Shown: positions 1-11,055 of the stretch, piece by piece | How the letters are laid out: each line of letters begins with the position of its first letter | Position numbering within the stretch: the first letter of the stretch is position 1 | From: Heterohyrax brucei | Taxonomy: Eukaryota > Chordata > Mammalia > Hyracoidea > Procaviidae | NCBI GenBank assembly: GCA_028571685.1 | Contig: CM053146.1 | Location: 24,835,431 to 24,899,430 of the forward strand | Length of the DNA stretch: 64,000 nt | Direction: 5' to 3' | Notes under the pieces: model-generated | The model's input: the letters and a program-made list of their open reading frames with translations, nothing else | Databases searched by the model: none | Told to the model about the DNA's origin: nothing | Made by a program: the position numbers and the translations under genes

Positions 1-437
1 TGCATTGTAAATCCTAATCTCTGCCTGTGGTTAACAGATTGAATTATGTTGAAGAAGATTAGGGTCAGACTGTAACACCCTTCCTAAGGTCACGTCTCTG
101 CTCCAGTGTAAAGGGAGTTTCCCTGGAGTTTGGCTTGTGTCACTTTTTATACTTTTATCCTACAAGAGGTAAAAAGAAAGAGAAGGTAGCAGAGCGTTAG
201 GCACTTCATGCCATCAAGACCTGAGGTTCCTGTGCTGAGATGCTCTCAGACCGAAGAAAGATTGATGCAACACAAGGACCTTCCTCTGGAGCCAGCAGAG
301 ACAGAATGTGTTACCCTGCAACCAGCACCCTGAATTTGGACTTCCAGCCTACTGGACTGTGTAAGAATAAACTGTTCTTTGCTAAAGCCTTTGACTTCTG
401 GTATTTCTGTTAGAGTAGTACCAGATGACTAAGATGT
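1..437 (+). repeat. MaLR-like LTR, right part
   Basis: The right end reads 'gtattictgttag'-type sequence (as gtatttctgttagag, then a block ending gatgactaagatg near 437). It follows an 'ctggactgtgtaagaataaa' block with an AATAAA-like signal. The same order of blocks recurs at 26276-26800 and 50157-50620, so this is a dispersed family. Layout and terminal block resemble mammalian MaLR/MLT-type LTRs. The left end lies outside the window. Family name is from memory. Confidence 0.5.
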
Positions 438-1639
438 ACACCAGTGTATATGAGTGTGTGTGTGTGTCTGTGCACACACACATACATGCACATCTTCACC
501 AAACTATCTTGTACTTCTCTTGTAGGAACCAGCTCCAAGTGTCTTTTCCCATGGGATGCTTCTATGACCTCCTTCTTGTCTGGAGTGCAAATCCAATAGC
601 ACCTTGAGTATTCTTACCAGTACTAAACTGCATTGTTATCATTGCTGATATTGTCTGTTGATATTGAGCCTGTTTTCTTCTTCTGTTGTACATTTCTTGA
701 GAGTAGGAATTTAGAAACTGTGTCAGCATTTTTGTAGTCTGAGTGATCAGTACTCCGCAGGGGCTCAGAAGAAAACAATCAGTGAATTGATTCAAGTGTT
801 AATTAGTTTTCACTTGGAGTTCTTTTTACCTTATAGAAAGCTTGCTCAAAGAGAGTGAGAATTTAGCAGTGAGGCCCTGGATCCTGTTTTCCGCTCAGAC
901 ACTGCTCATCAGTCAACAACATTCCATCATTCACTGACGTTCTCAGTATGTGCCTTTTTGTAGCATAAACATCACCTGTGTGCTAGTGTCCTGTACACAG
1001 CAGACACACAGTGTACACTTATTTAGTTGTGTTTTTCGGTGACTGATGGCACTGCTTGTATTTGCAAAGGCAGACTCTAGCTGTAAGATTTTATACCTCT
1101 TGTAGAGGAGGGTTAGCAGTAGGTACAATGTTGACAGGATTCCTAAGAGGACCCTCCACTAGTTCTTTGGTATACTGTGTCCTCATATACCACAATCCTG
1201 CAGCTAATAGAGTACCACGAGTGGAAGCAATACAACTATGAGGGTTCTTACAGTGTTGCCTACAAACATCACAGTATTAGCTCAACGTGCATGTAGCTTG
1301 GGATTTCTTTGATTTCGACTATAAGAGTGGTGAATCAATGGTTATAAGCATTTCTTTTTCCCTAGCAGGTATTAAAGTGATTCTCCTTTCAGCAGTCTGT
1401 ACTTAAGTATTTAAGAGGATAGCTCCCTGGGTGCAGAGTAGATGGCAAAGCAGTGATGCATGAAGAAAGGAAACTAGTCATGTTCTTGTGCTTCTCTCTC
1501 ATGATGACTGACTGGTCAACTTGAAAATCATACATGCTCATATGTATTTTGCATTTACTTTTTACCTTCAGTACATAGGGAAACACTATTTTATAAACTG
1601 AGTCCAAAAAGAAATGATAGTGAACCAAATTCAACATTA
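438..1639. other. No gene recognised
   Basis: Only short open frames, none resembling a known protein. A small alternating (TG)/(CA) tract lies at about 456-485. I see no splice-flanked exon or known repeat. Confidence 0.5.
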
Positions 1640-2880
1640 TATTAAAAAAAAAAGCAAAACACATCAATATATCATATTGATTTCATGAGTCTACAAAAGC
1701 TTTTAACCTTGAGAAAATCTATTAATTAATATAACCTATTACAAAAATGGGCTAAGGAAAAAAAATTGTTTATGTCCAGAGAAACAAAACAGTGTTTAAT
1801 ACAGTTTGAAACATATTTGTGATAAAACATTTAGAAAAGTAAACCAGAAGGTAATTTTCTTAACTTGACCAAGTCTCTACAAACATCTTTGCTAATACAG
1901 AAACTCAGAATGTATTTCTTTGAAGATTAGATACAGAACAAGTCAAGAATGCTTACTATAACCATGATCATTTAACATAGTATTAAAAGACTAAACAAGA
2001 GAGAAAAATAAAAGGCAAGAATTAAAAGGGAAGAGACAAGATTTTCTCCCTTCAGGATGATATGTTTGTCAATATAGATAATTCAATAGATTCTACAGAC
2101 ATTATTAGGACAAAGCAAAAAATTCTAAAAGGCTGTCAGATGCAATCATCAGTTGCATCCTTCAACAAAATTATCTTCATGAAATAATGTTCTAAATAGG
2201 GAACCAAAACAACCAAAACAGCTATGCATTCATAATTGCTTTTGCATAGGAAAAAAAGTATTTTGTGAGGCCTAAATTATTTCTACTGGACAGATGATGG
2301 AATTACCTAATTTATAAAGATGGTGTCTCCCAGAATTCATAAATTCAAGATGATTTCTGTAAAAATTCCAGGAGGACTGTTTTCATAACTCAGCATATAT
2401 TCTAAACTATTGTGGGAGAATAGAAGTTTACAAAGAACCACTTCAATTTTGAAAGAGGAGATCAAAGCATGGGTTTGCTATACCAGACAGGAAGGTGTGC
2501 TAGTTTACTGTAAGTTATTATGATGAAATAATGTGGTATTAGTACAGAAATAAACAAATACAGCAATGGAATAAAACAGAGGTTGTAGCCATAAATTTAT
2601 ATATACATACATGTGTGGAAATTATGGCACTGCAGATCAGGAGTAGGGTAAGTTGAGAAAATGAGCTCACACTACATGTGTGGAAAAATGAAGTTGAATT
2701 CATACTCACAACCTATGTCAAGGTGAATTCTATAGGAATGAAAGCTGCCAAATGTGAAAGGTAGAATCAAAACAAGAAAATGTGGAAATTCTTTCTCATG
2801 ATTTTGAGGTGAGAAAGAAATAATTATGACCCTCAAAGAATAACACGTAAAGTGAAAAACTGATAGTTGCAAGCGTGTCA
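1640..2880 (+). mobile_element. Ancient degraded L1 fragment
   Basis: The block near 2520-2580 (aataatgtggtattagtacagaaataaac..caatggaataaaacagaggt) matches the part of L1 ORF2 after the RT domain in sense orientation, also seen at 13650-13690 in the younger L1. Upstream sequence is A-rich and L1-like but has no open frame. Boundaries are approximate. Confidence 0.5.
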
Positions 2881-2914
2881 GTAGTCAAGATTTCTGTTTC
2901 ACAAAAAATATCAT

Positions 2915-3130
2915 AAAACCCCCAAACGAAACCTGCTGCCACTGAGTTGATTTTGACTCACAGTATAAAGAGATCCTGTGCAGATGGTTTTCCCAAACAC
3001 TGAGTCTTTTGATTTCTTGACTGCTGCTTCCATGGGCATTAATTGTGGCAAAGACATCATAGAAACTGTTGATAGATAGATGATGGGCTGGAGGGAGAAT
3101 TTTTGCATGATCTGAAAAACAATCCATGAT
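2915..3130 (-). repeat. AfroSINE/RTE-tail composite, antisense
   Basis: Positions 2920-3000 read like the antisense AfroSINE body (ctgctgccactgagttgatt..gactcacagt). From about 3000 the sequence matches the antisense RTE piece at 21360-21400 (gatttct.gactgctgcttccatg.gcatt). The join may be an old SINE beside an RTE fragment, or a family with an RTE-derived tail. Confidence 0.45.
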
Positions 3131-3345
3131 TACACTGAGAAATTGTAAGTAATGCCTGCAAATAAACAACAACAAGGTGTAAAACTATGGGATATGATTA
3201 AGTAAGTTATTGACAGATAAACTTGACTGGATAATGTGAATGCTGATGCTTAAAAAATGTTGTTAATCAAAGAGATATACAGCAAAACAAACAAAAATAC
3301 CATTTTGCCTTACATCAGACTGTAAAAGTCGGAGAGATGGATACG

Positions 3346-4232
3346 AGATCTGACAATTAAATTTGAAAATTCTTCATAGAAAAGGTACATATCTCATTGC
3401 TGAATACCACTATGGACACTTTTGAAGTACTCCCTCTGGGAAGCTATGCACTGACACCAGTGCCTAGTCCATTCTTCAAAGCAATTTTGGAACTCTTTTT
3501 CTGGAATGGCCATCAGAGCTGTTGCTGCATTACCCTTGGTGCCCTAAATGTCATAAAAATGTCCTCTTTTCAATATTTCTTTTTCTTGGGGGTAAAGAAA
3601 AAAATTCATTGGGGGACATATCAAGTGAGTAGGGAGGGTGTTCCAATGCAGTTGTTTGCTGTCTAAAAACTTCCTCTCAGACAGCACCATGTGAGTTAAT
3701 GCATTGTTGTGATACAAGAGCTGTGAGTTATTGGTGAAAAGTTCAGGTTGTTTTCATCTTTTTCATGTGTGTTTCAGCACTTCCAAAAGTAAACTTAGTT
3801 AACTGTTTGTCCAACTGGTAAAAATTTTTGCAATGTTTTTGTCAGTTCTGCTCACTACCGCCACCACAAACTCTCTTTATCAGTGACAATTTCTCTTCCC
3901 TGAGAAAAACATTTAATCCATTTGTACACTGCTGTTTTCTTCGTGGAATTATCCCCATAAACTTGGACTAACATGTCCTTGATTTCACTTCTACTCTTGC
4001 CAAGTTTAACAAGAAATCGAATGTTCGTTGCTCTAATTCAAGCTCTGACATTCTCGCGATGGCACACAAAAGCATGCAACAACAATAATGAACATCACTC
4101 AGCAAGACACCACCACACATTAACATGAACACAGTTGTGAGACATTGATTCACCAAGGTTATGAAACTTTACTGAGTTGTTTGTACAGTGTTGCTAACAT
4201 AAGAACACAGTGGCAAGTTCATGCAGTTAATG
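3346..4232 (-). mobile_element. Internally deleted mariner-family transposon
   Basis: The left end reads gatctgacaattaaatttg, close to the terminal inverted repeats of the copies at 8017 and 52009. The right end has caagttcatgcagttaatgg. The minus strand near 4058-3980 encodes MSELELEQRTFDFLLNLA, the start of a mariner transposase. The transposase C-terminal part lies antisense at 3397-3666. Length is about 0.89 kb against about 1.3 kb for the copy at 52009-53330, so the middle is deleted. No functional transposase is possible. Confidence 0.75.
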
Positions 4233-4349
4233 GTCTTAAATTCAAATTCTCTGATGTTGTGGGAGAAGCAGGAGGACTTCTGACACAGCAGATGAGAGGA
4301 TGAAATGATATGGTAGTTGTGGAACACAAACTGGGAGTGATCAATGCTT

Positions 4350-4508
4350 TTAAGGATGTGTATTTTCTATGACTCAGCAATCTCACTTCGGAGAAATGCA
4401 TGCAGGTCCCTGGAAGGATGCATTTGAAGATACTCACTATAACACTCTTGATAGTAAGAGAATTGGAGGCAACCAGATGTCCACTACCAGGACAGTGGAT
4501 GCATACAG
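4350..4508 (+). mobile_element. Ancient L1 ORF2 C-terminal scrap
   Basis: Blocks such as tatgactcagcaatctcactt, ggaggcaaccagatgtccacta and acaggacagtggat match the L1 3' ORF2 order (ctcagcaatcccactt..caacccaggtgccc), also seen near 40105-40660. An AfroSINE was inserted right after it. Confidence 0.5.
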
Positions 4509-4715
4509 CAGCCCTGATGGCATAGTAGTTAAGCACTTGGCTACTAACAAAAATATCAATGGTCCAAACTCATCAGTCACTCTGTGGGAGACAGAAGTGG
4601 CAGTCTGCTTCTGTAAAGATCTGCAGCATTAGAAATCCTACAGGGCTTCTTTACTCTCTCTTACAGGGTCACTGTCAGTTGAAATGGACTCAACAGCGAT
4701 GGGTTTGGGTTTGGG
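4509..4715 (+). repeat. AfroSINE (long form)
   Basis: tRNA-like start (agccctgatggcatagtagttaag), a middle block ggcagtctgcttctgtaaagat, and an end gactcaacagcgatgggttt. No gene function. Confidence 0.75.
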
Positions 4716-5535
4716 ATTCAGAAAACATGATGAATATAAAGCATAAATTATTTTGCAAGTATAGTTTATGAACTAGAAGCATATATAGCAAGATAAATAC
4801 ATTTAAAAGCAACACACTCACTCTTCCCTTACTGACATGGTTAGGTTCCAAAGGCAAAGGTGTTACGTGAAAATTGGCGGTGTATGGAAATGGAGGATGG
4901 CCATGTCACATCACAAAAAGGAGGATGCTTACATCATTATATAACTGTCAAATTACATCATTGCATAACTGCCAAATATCTGAGAATCATGGCCCAGCAA
5001 AGCTGGTGCACAATCTTCACCACCACAACTGGGGTAACCCTCGCCTTGCACCTCAAAGTTTGTTAATGCCCCACATATGTCATTAATGCATGAAATAGTC
5101 CGATGGTAGATTTTTTTACTACTGCAGATGAAAAATGTCAGACAATGAGATAGCCGATAAGTGAGAAGTAGGTGTATTGAGTAAGAACAGTAAGAAAGCT
5201 GAATGAATTCTGTAGTGCATGAAATAGCATTACATATTTCTCAAGAGGATATACCCATCCAATCATATAAATGTTTGTTTATTTAGGTAGTAAAGACATC
5301 ACATCTAAAGGACAAAATTCCAAAGTAAAACAAGAGTGGTTTTCATGATCTAAAGATGGTAGCAAGGCCATAAATTAACTAAAAACTTGGAGCAGAATTC
5401 ATATGTGAATCTTAACATAAATGTGTCACTAATTAAGGGAAATCTTCCCAGAGATAACAAGAATAAGGGATGGCTTTTTTCTGGAGTCTTAGAAGAGTCA
5501 CAAATGTGGGATATTGAAAGGTCTTAGGTGTAATC
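4716..5535. other. No gene; possible unclassified repeat
   Basis: No convincing coding sequence. Around 4927-4978 a short unit (catcat.ataactg.caaat) occurs twice in tandem. The stretch 4855-5170 has the moderate GC and even texture of an old interspersed element, but I cannot name it. Confidence 0.35.
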
Positions 5536-5690
5536 TAGGAGCCTTGGTAGAACAGTGGTTAAGAGTATAGCTGCTAATCACAGTGTTGGCAGTTTGAATC
5601 CACCAGCTGCCTCTTTGGGGGAGTTCTTCTCTGTCTTATAGGTTGCTATGAATTGGAACTGACTCAACAGCAATGGGTTTGGTTTTAAGT
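5536..5690 (+). repeat. AfroSINE
   Basis: Starts gagccttggtagaacagtggtt and ends actgactcaacagcaatgggtttggtttt. All main AfroSINE blocks are in order. Confidence 0.75.
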
Positions 5691-8012
5691 ATAATATAAC
5701 AATTATTCTCAGTGCATATTCTTATACTTTTATCAGCTTCAGCTATGCTTGTTTCTAATGTTATGTCATTGGTACTTTTCTCAAGAATATTTTTGAACAT
5801 ATTGTTACTATTTAATTTTAAAATATGGTTTTCTGAAATGTTATTGAAAGTTACATTTTCTGATTAACAAGTTTGAAATTGTATTACCTTCAATATGTTA
5901 TTTTCTGCAGACTATATTTGAAATTGAGAAAATACATTTTCTAAGGTGCTGATATGATTGGTAAGCTCTTCAAACTCTGACAAATAGGGGTAGTCTCAAC
6001 TTGAATTTTTTGGTTGTGAATTATGTAATTATTGTGTAGATACTGCTTTTTCATTCATACATTGTTAAATGAATATTTTATATGTAAAAGCTCACAAATT
6101 AATTTATGGCCATCCTTTTAATGTTAATTTGTTTTATTCCTTTCAACTAAAAATAGAAATTCCATCAAAAGACTTCTTTTGCACATACACAGGTTTTGAA
6201 AGTTAATTATAAAATTTAAAGATGAAATATTATACACTATTTTATCTTTCATTACTTAGCTTATTAAATTCCTTTCTTGTGGAAGTAGGGGTAAATTTCA
6301 ATTTTTAATAACTCCAACTCACAAGAAGCTTCAAAAACTGAACATTTTGGTGCATCATTTGTTGAATGATTTGATTAAGCATTTACAATTGATTCTCAAC
6401 AAAATACAACCAAAACCTCAGGATTTAACCCCAAATCAATACTGTTCTAAGACACTAAGTTTCATTTACAAAGTAGTTCTTCAAAGGCTCAAATATTTTT
6501 AAAATTGTATTGATGTTGGGTAGTAAAGAGAAAGAGTTGATGCTTCAGTTATTCTAGGAGAATATAAATTAGTAGAATATCATAGTTGAATGACATTATG
6601 AATTATTTGTGCACAATTAACTAAAAAATACATTTTCTCAATAAGTTTCTTAAATTGGTGCTTGTTTCCTAAGTGTTCTTGTTCCAACAATGTGCTCCAT
6701 CAAAATCTTAGCACAATAGTGGGCTCCACCAAAATTTGTATTCTTCCTATTGTCGCAAAATAAATAATTTTATCTCAAAAATCAATTGTTTTAAACTCAG
6801 ATAACAATAGCGTTTGCAATAATGTCTGACATTACTCCTAAAGTAAAATGACTTTCCAAAAACTTTGTTTCCAGAATCTGAATAAAATATTGAACCATTA
6901 CTGAAATGAATAATGAATTTTGTTTTGTATTTTGTTGTTGTTGAGAATCTATATAGCCAAAGAAACACACATTCAACAGTTCCTACAGGTGTCTTTTAAG
7001 GATATTAGCTGTATACTTTGAGTTGTGCAGCCTCTTGCCCTCCTTTTCTGAGTTGTTTCTCACTCATTAACATAAATCTACTGCCTCCTAAGTTTCCTGT
7101 TTAATTTTTCAAGTTGCTAGTGTCAATTGGATCTCACATAGGTAGTTCTTAAAGGAGTGTAATAGCCAAGGCCGAATTTTTGTTGTTGTTGTTAGCACTT
7201 TAACTAAACTTGTTTGGTTTTAGGAAGACTCCAGGGGCCAGTTACACTGTCTTGAAGGAGTAAGATGTCTGTGACAAATTAACAAAGGATGGAATGATGT
7301 TCTAGAAAAGGTACAGTTTATGCAAATTCAAAGAAAAAAGGCACTTGCAAGCTAGTGATAAGCTGAAAAGGCAGAGGCTAAAATTTTACAGTACTGTTAA
7401 CACTACGTACACTAAAAGACAGGACCAGAAAAACATATTGAAAAGTAGAAATTGGTTTTAGGATTTTGGAAATTTTCTTTTTTGTTACTGATGATTAAAA
7501 CATAATTTGTAATAAAAGTATGAAGAAACTATTTTGACAGGATTTAATTATTAAGAGGAATAATTTTTAAGCCAGATTTTTCTCTGCTTTGGTCATTGTG
7601 CCCTTAATAAATAACTATACTGACACGATTATAACATGATTACAGTCATGCATTGCTTAATATCCAAAGTATGTTTTGTGAAATATGATGCTTTGTGATC
7701 CGGACCTTGTGTGAACACAGTATTATGATACTAGCATTAGCGTTGCTGCACTTAGGAGCCATGATGCACGTCATAGTAATATTTTAAAAAGAAAGTTAAA
7801 AAGAAAGATAAGGCTACAATACTCAAGAGACATGCAATGCTCAAGATTGGATGCTACCGCTTAGGAACTGAAGCATACACTGCTGTATGGTAAATTTTTT
7901 ATTTTTAAGTAGGGTAAATTCACATTAAAATAACAATAGAAAGTACGACACATAATAAGCCATTAACATTGATGTTTGTTATGACTATCAAGACATAGGA
8001 ATTAGTGGTTAC
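5691..8012. other. AT-rich non-coding region with one shared repeat
   Basis: Strongly AT-rich with no supported gene. Positions 6985-7150 (tttgagttgtgcagcc, ccttttctgagttgtt, taacataaa, tttcaagttgctagtgtca) match 28965-29070 block by block, so they belong to one dispersed family. Around 7640-7790 a stretch (gtcatgcattgcttaat..) looks like an old mammalian interspersed repeat that I cannot assign. Confidence 0.45.
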
Positions 8013-8016
8013 AAAT

Positions 8017-8570
8017 GAGGTCTGACAATTAAGTCTGAAAATTGTTCTAAGTGCTACACATCCCATTGCTGAATATCACTATGATCACCTTTGAATCACT
8101 CCCCTTGGGAAGCTATGCACCCATGCCAGTGTCTAATCCACCCTTCAAAGCAAATTTGGAACTATTTCTGGAACGGTCATTGTGTACAAAGGCATGGTGG
8201 CAAGATCATGAACTTAATTGTATAGTTGTCTGTGAGGAAATTTTTAGCCAGTAAACAAATAACTGAATTGAAACACCGTCCCTATTTACCTGATCTGGCC
8301 CCTGATGCCCTTTTTTGACCTGAAGATAAAAGGACTATTGAAAGAAAGGAATTTGATGACATTCAGGACATCAAGGGTAATACAATGACAGTTCTGATGG
8401 TGTATTCCAGAGAAAGAATTCCAAAATTGCTTTGAAGGAAGGACTATGTGCTGGCATAAGTGCATAGCTCCCCAGCGGGAGTAGTTGGAACGTGACTGTA
8501 GTGATATTCAGTAATGAGGTATGTTGCACTTTTTCTAGGATGAGTTCATGAACTTAATTGTCAGACCTTG
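8017..8570. mobile_element. Fold-back (palindromic) mariner derivative
   Basis: The left end begins gaggtctgacaattaagtct and the right end finishes ttaattgtcagaccttg. The arms are about 170 bp each and are inverted copies of the same transposon end: the blocks ctgaatatcactatgatcacc, gggaagctatgcaccc and gcaaatttggaact on the left recur as reverse complements at 8410-8520. A normal mariner has short inverted ends around a transposase gene, so this copy is rearranged. It encodes only transposase C-terminal scraps. Confidence 0.7.
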
Positions 8571-9716
8571 AGGTACTGTACAGTTATAGACTTGACAGCC
8601 CAATTGCTCTCTATGCAAGAGATTTGAGATACACATGTTGCCAGCTGGAAGATGTTGCATTCACTCCATGAGGTTACATCTTCTATGTCCAGTTCTTTTG
8701 GATTTCTGAGTTTATGAGACCACGGAGGTATATGCACCTGAATCTTGACAGAATGGATGTTATAGAATTTATGGTTGTATAATAATTGAAGTTCCAACAT
8801 ACTTCAGCAAATTATTGTTATTCTCAATATAAGTAGAACATTTCCGGGGGGCTGAGTCAAGATGGTGGACTAAACTAACATCTTCCTATGTCCCTCTGGA
8901 AAGCGAGACCTGAACTGATAATTAAACAGAGACTTCTGGACACCTAGTGAGCCCTAGGACACAGCATAGGGCTATTAATTTGGATTGCATATCACTGAGC
9001 AGAAAGCTCCCTCTCTTTTGCTGACTGCTGCTCTTGGTGAGTGTTGGCTTTCATGGATTGAGGGTAACTCACCATTTTAACTTCCTTTTCTCTGTCTTGG
9101 CAGGTGAGCAGAGCTGGGACTTGACTGGTTACTGGTCTTGGATGCACTGCTGGTGGGATTGGTGGGCAAGATTGCCATATTTTGAGAGCCTGGCTTTTGG
9201 CTCTGTGCATCTTGGCCCCATTGGCCTCTCTTTCTGCCTCTGCCATTGACTGGCTTGTGCCAGAGCAGGTGGGGAGCTTGTGTGGGGCACCATCTTGTTC
9301 CACTGGGAGGTGGACATATACCCATACAGGGTCCTCAGTGGGACCTAATTCCTAGGCTTCAAGCAAGCGTCTCCCCGGAGGAGAGCACGTTTCTGGAAGT
9401 AAAGCAGTATTATACATAGTGTTGCCTATGGCTGGGTCTGAGAGCAGAGGCCAAGAGGGCAGTAGCCTTTATGTATTTTGAACTAGTTTATAACATCTGG
9501 GGTTGGATATAGAGGTGCTTACTTTGCCAGCTGGGAAGAGGGACCTGTACACCTAAAACCTGACTGACTTTGAAAGTCGTCAGATACCTTTTACCTTTCA
9601 TTTTAAGATGGCTTAGAGAAACAAATGCAGTCCATCCTTACAGCATCTCTCTCAGCCTCTATTAACTCACATGATGCCCCCAAAGCAACAACAAACTCTG
9701 GAGAAAACCATAACCC

Positions 9717-10635
9717 ATGAAATCAGTCATGGCTTCAGAAGGCCTCCAAAAGAAAGTACCAAAGAACTTCCCAGATGAAGAAACCTATCTGAAACTATCG
9801 GAAGGTGAACACAAAAGGATTACATACAGAGCCCTCCTAGACCTTCTACAAAATGCAGCAGAGCAAAACGAAAAATTATGCAAGCTGTTTGTTTTGATGG
9901 AACACCAGTACTCTGAAATCCAACAGATCAAGAACAAAATCAAAGATGTCAAAACTTTAAATCAAAGGCAAGGAAACAGAATGGAACAAATGGAAAATCG
10001 ACTTTCTGATTTGGAAGACAGAGCTACTGACTCCTCCAGCATCTCGCAGGTAAATTAGAAAAAAGAAACAAGAAAAATGAAGAAGCATTCAGAAACATGT
10101 GGGACTCCACTAAGAGGAACAATCTACAATTATATGGAGTTGCTGAACAGGGTGAGACACCTGAGAACAAAGAGAGTATTGTTGCTGAACTGTTGAAAGA
10201 AAACGTTCCAGAAATTATGAAAGAAGAAAATATAGATATCCAGGATGCGTAGTGAATGCCACTTAATATAGATCTCAAAAGAAAGACTTCAAAATATATT
10301 ATAATCAAGCTTAACAAAATGAAACACAAGCATAAACTCTTAAAGGCAGCAAGACTCAAAGCAAAACTAACATTCCGAGGGAAACCCTGTAGGCTTTCAT
10401 TGGATTTCTCAGCTGAAACAATGCTAACATGGAGACAGTGGCATGACACATTCAAAGTCTTGAAGGAGAAGAACTTCCAAACAAGAATTATTATCCTGCA
10501 AAACTATCTTTCAAGTATGAAAATGAAATTAAGACACTTGCATATAAACAGAAACTCAGAGACTTTGTAAAAACCAAACCAAAGCTAGAAGAAATACTGA
10601 AAGAATCTTTGGGCTTAGAAGAACAAAATGACTAA
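9717..10635 (+). pseudogene. L1 ORF1 (RNA-binding chaperone), broken
   Basis: L1 ORF1 encodes the trimeric RNA-binding protein of the retrotransposition particle. Here the first 113 codons are open and contain the coiled-coil part (LLDLLQNAAEQNEKLCKLF, then a region rich in Glu, Gln and Lys ending MENRLSDLEDRA). A stop at about 10056 and later frame changes break the rest. The remainder is recognisable in pieces, with an RRM-like and C-terminal part at 10256-10570 (KLLKAARLKAKLTFRG). The final codons before the stop near 10635 read LEEQND. The ATG at 9717 fits the expected position after the 5' UTR. Confidence 0.75.
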
Positions 10636-11055
10636 CTTTATATTTTAGAAGCAAATACAGGACACATCACCGAGAAACCAACTCAGTTACAGAAGACTCC
10701 AAAATCAATGAAAGCTATAATAGTGAAATAATCCAGTGGTCATATCATGAAAACTAGGATGTCATTATATTTAAAAGAGGGATGTACTACAGGCGTTATA
10801 GCCCTTCCAGATGGAAATGAAGTTAATAAGACTAGTAGTAACGAAAATTGGGTTTATACATAGTTTATTAAGGGGGATCATAGGGGCAGCCATAAAGCAC
10901 AATAAAGATGCAACACATCAAACCAAGAAACGTAGTACAAGAGTCTGTACAACCACAAAGCCAACCCTGAGGAAGGTGAAAAATCAACTCACAAAAAAGA
11001 AAGTCTCAGAACAGATTAATAAGAACAACAGAGGAAACAGCAACACAAAGATAAA

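Noticed and set aside
3397-3666. Plus-strand ORF similar to those at 8051-8254 and 23760-23975
   Set aside because: The resemblance comes from shared mariner DNA, read on the wrong strand. The true transposase is on the opposite strand.
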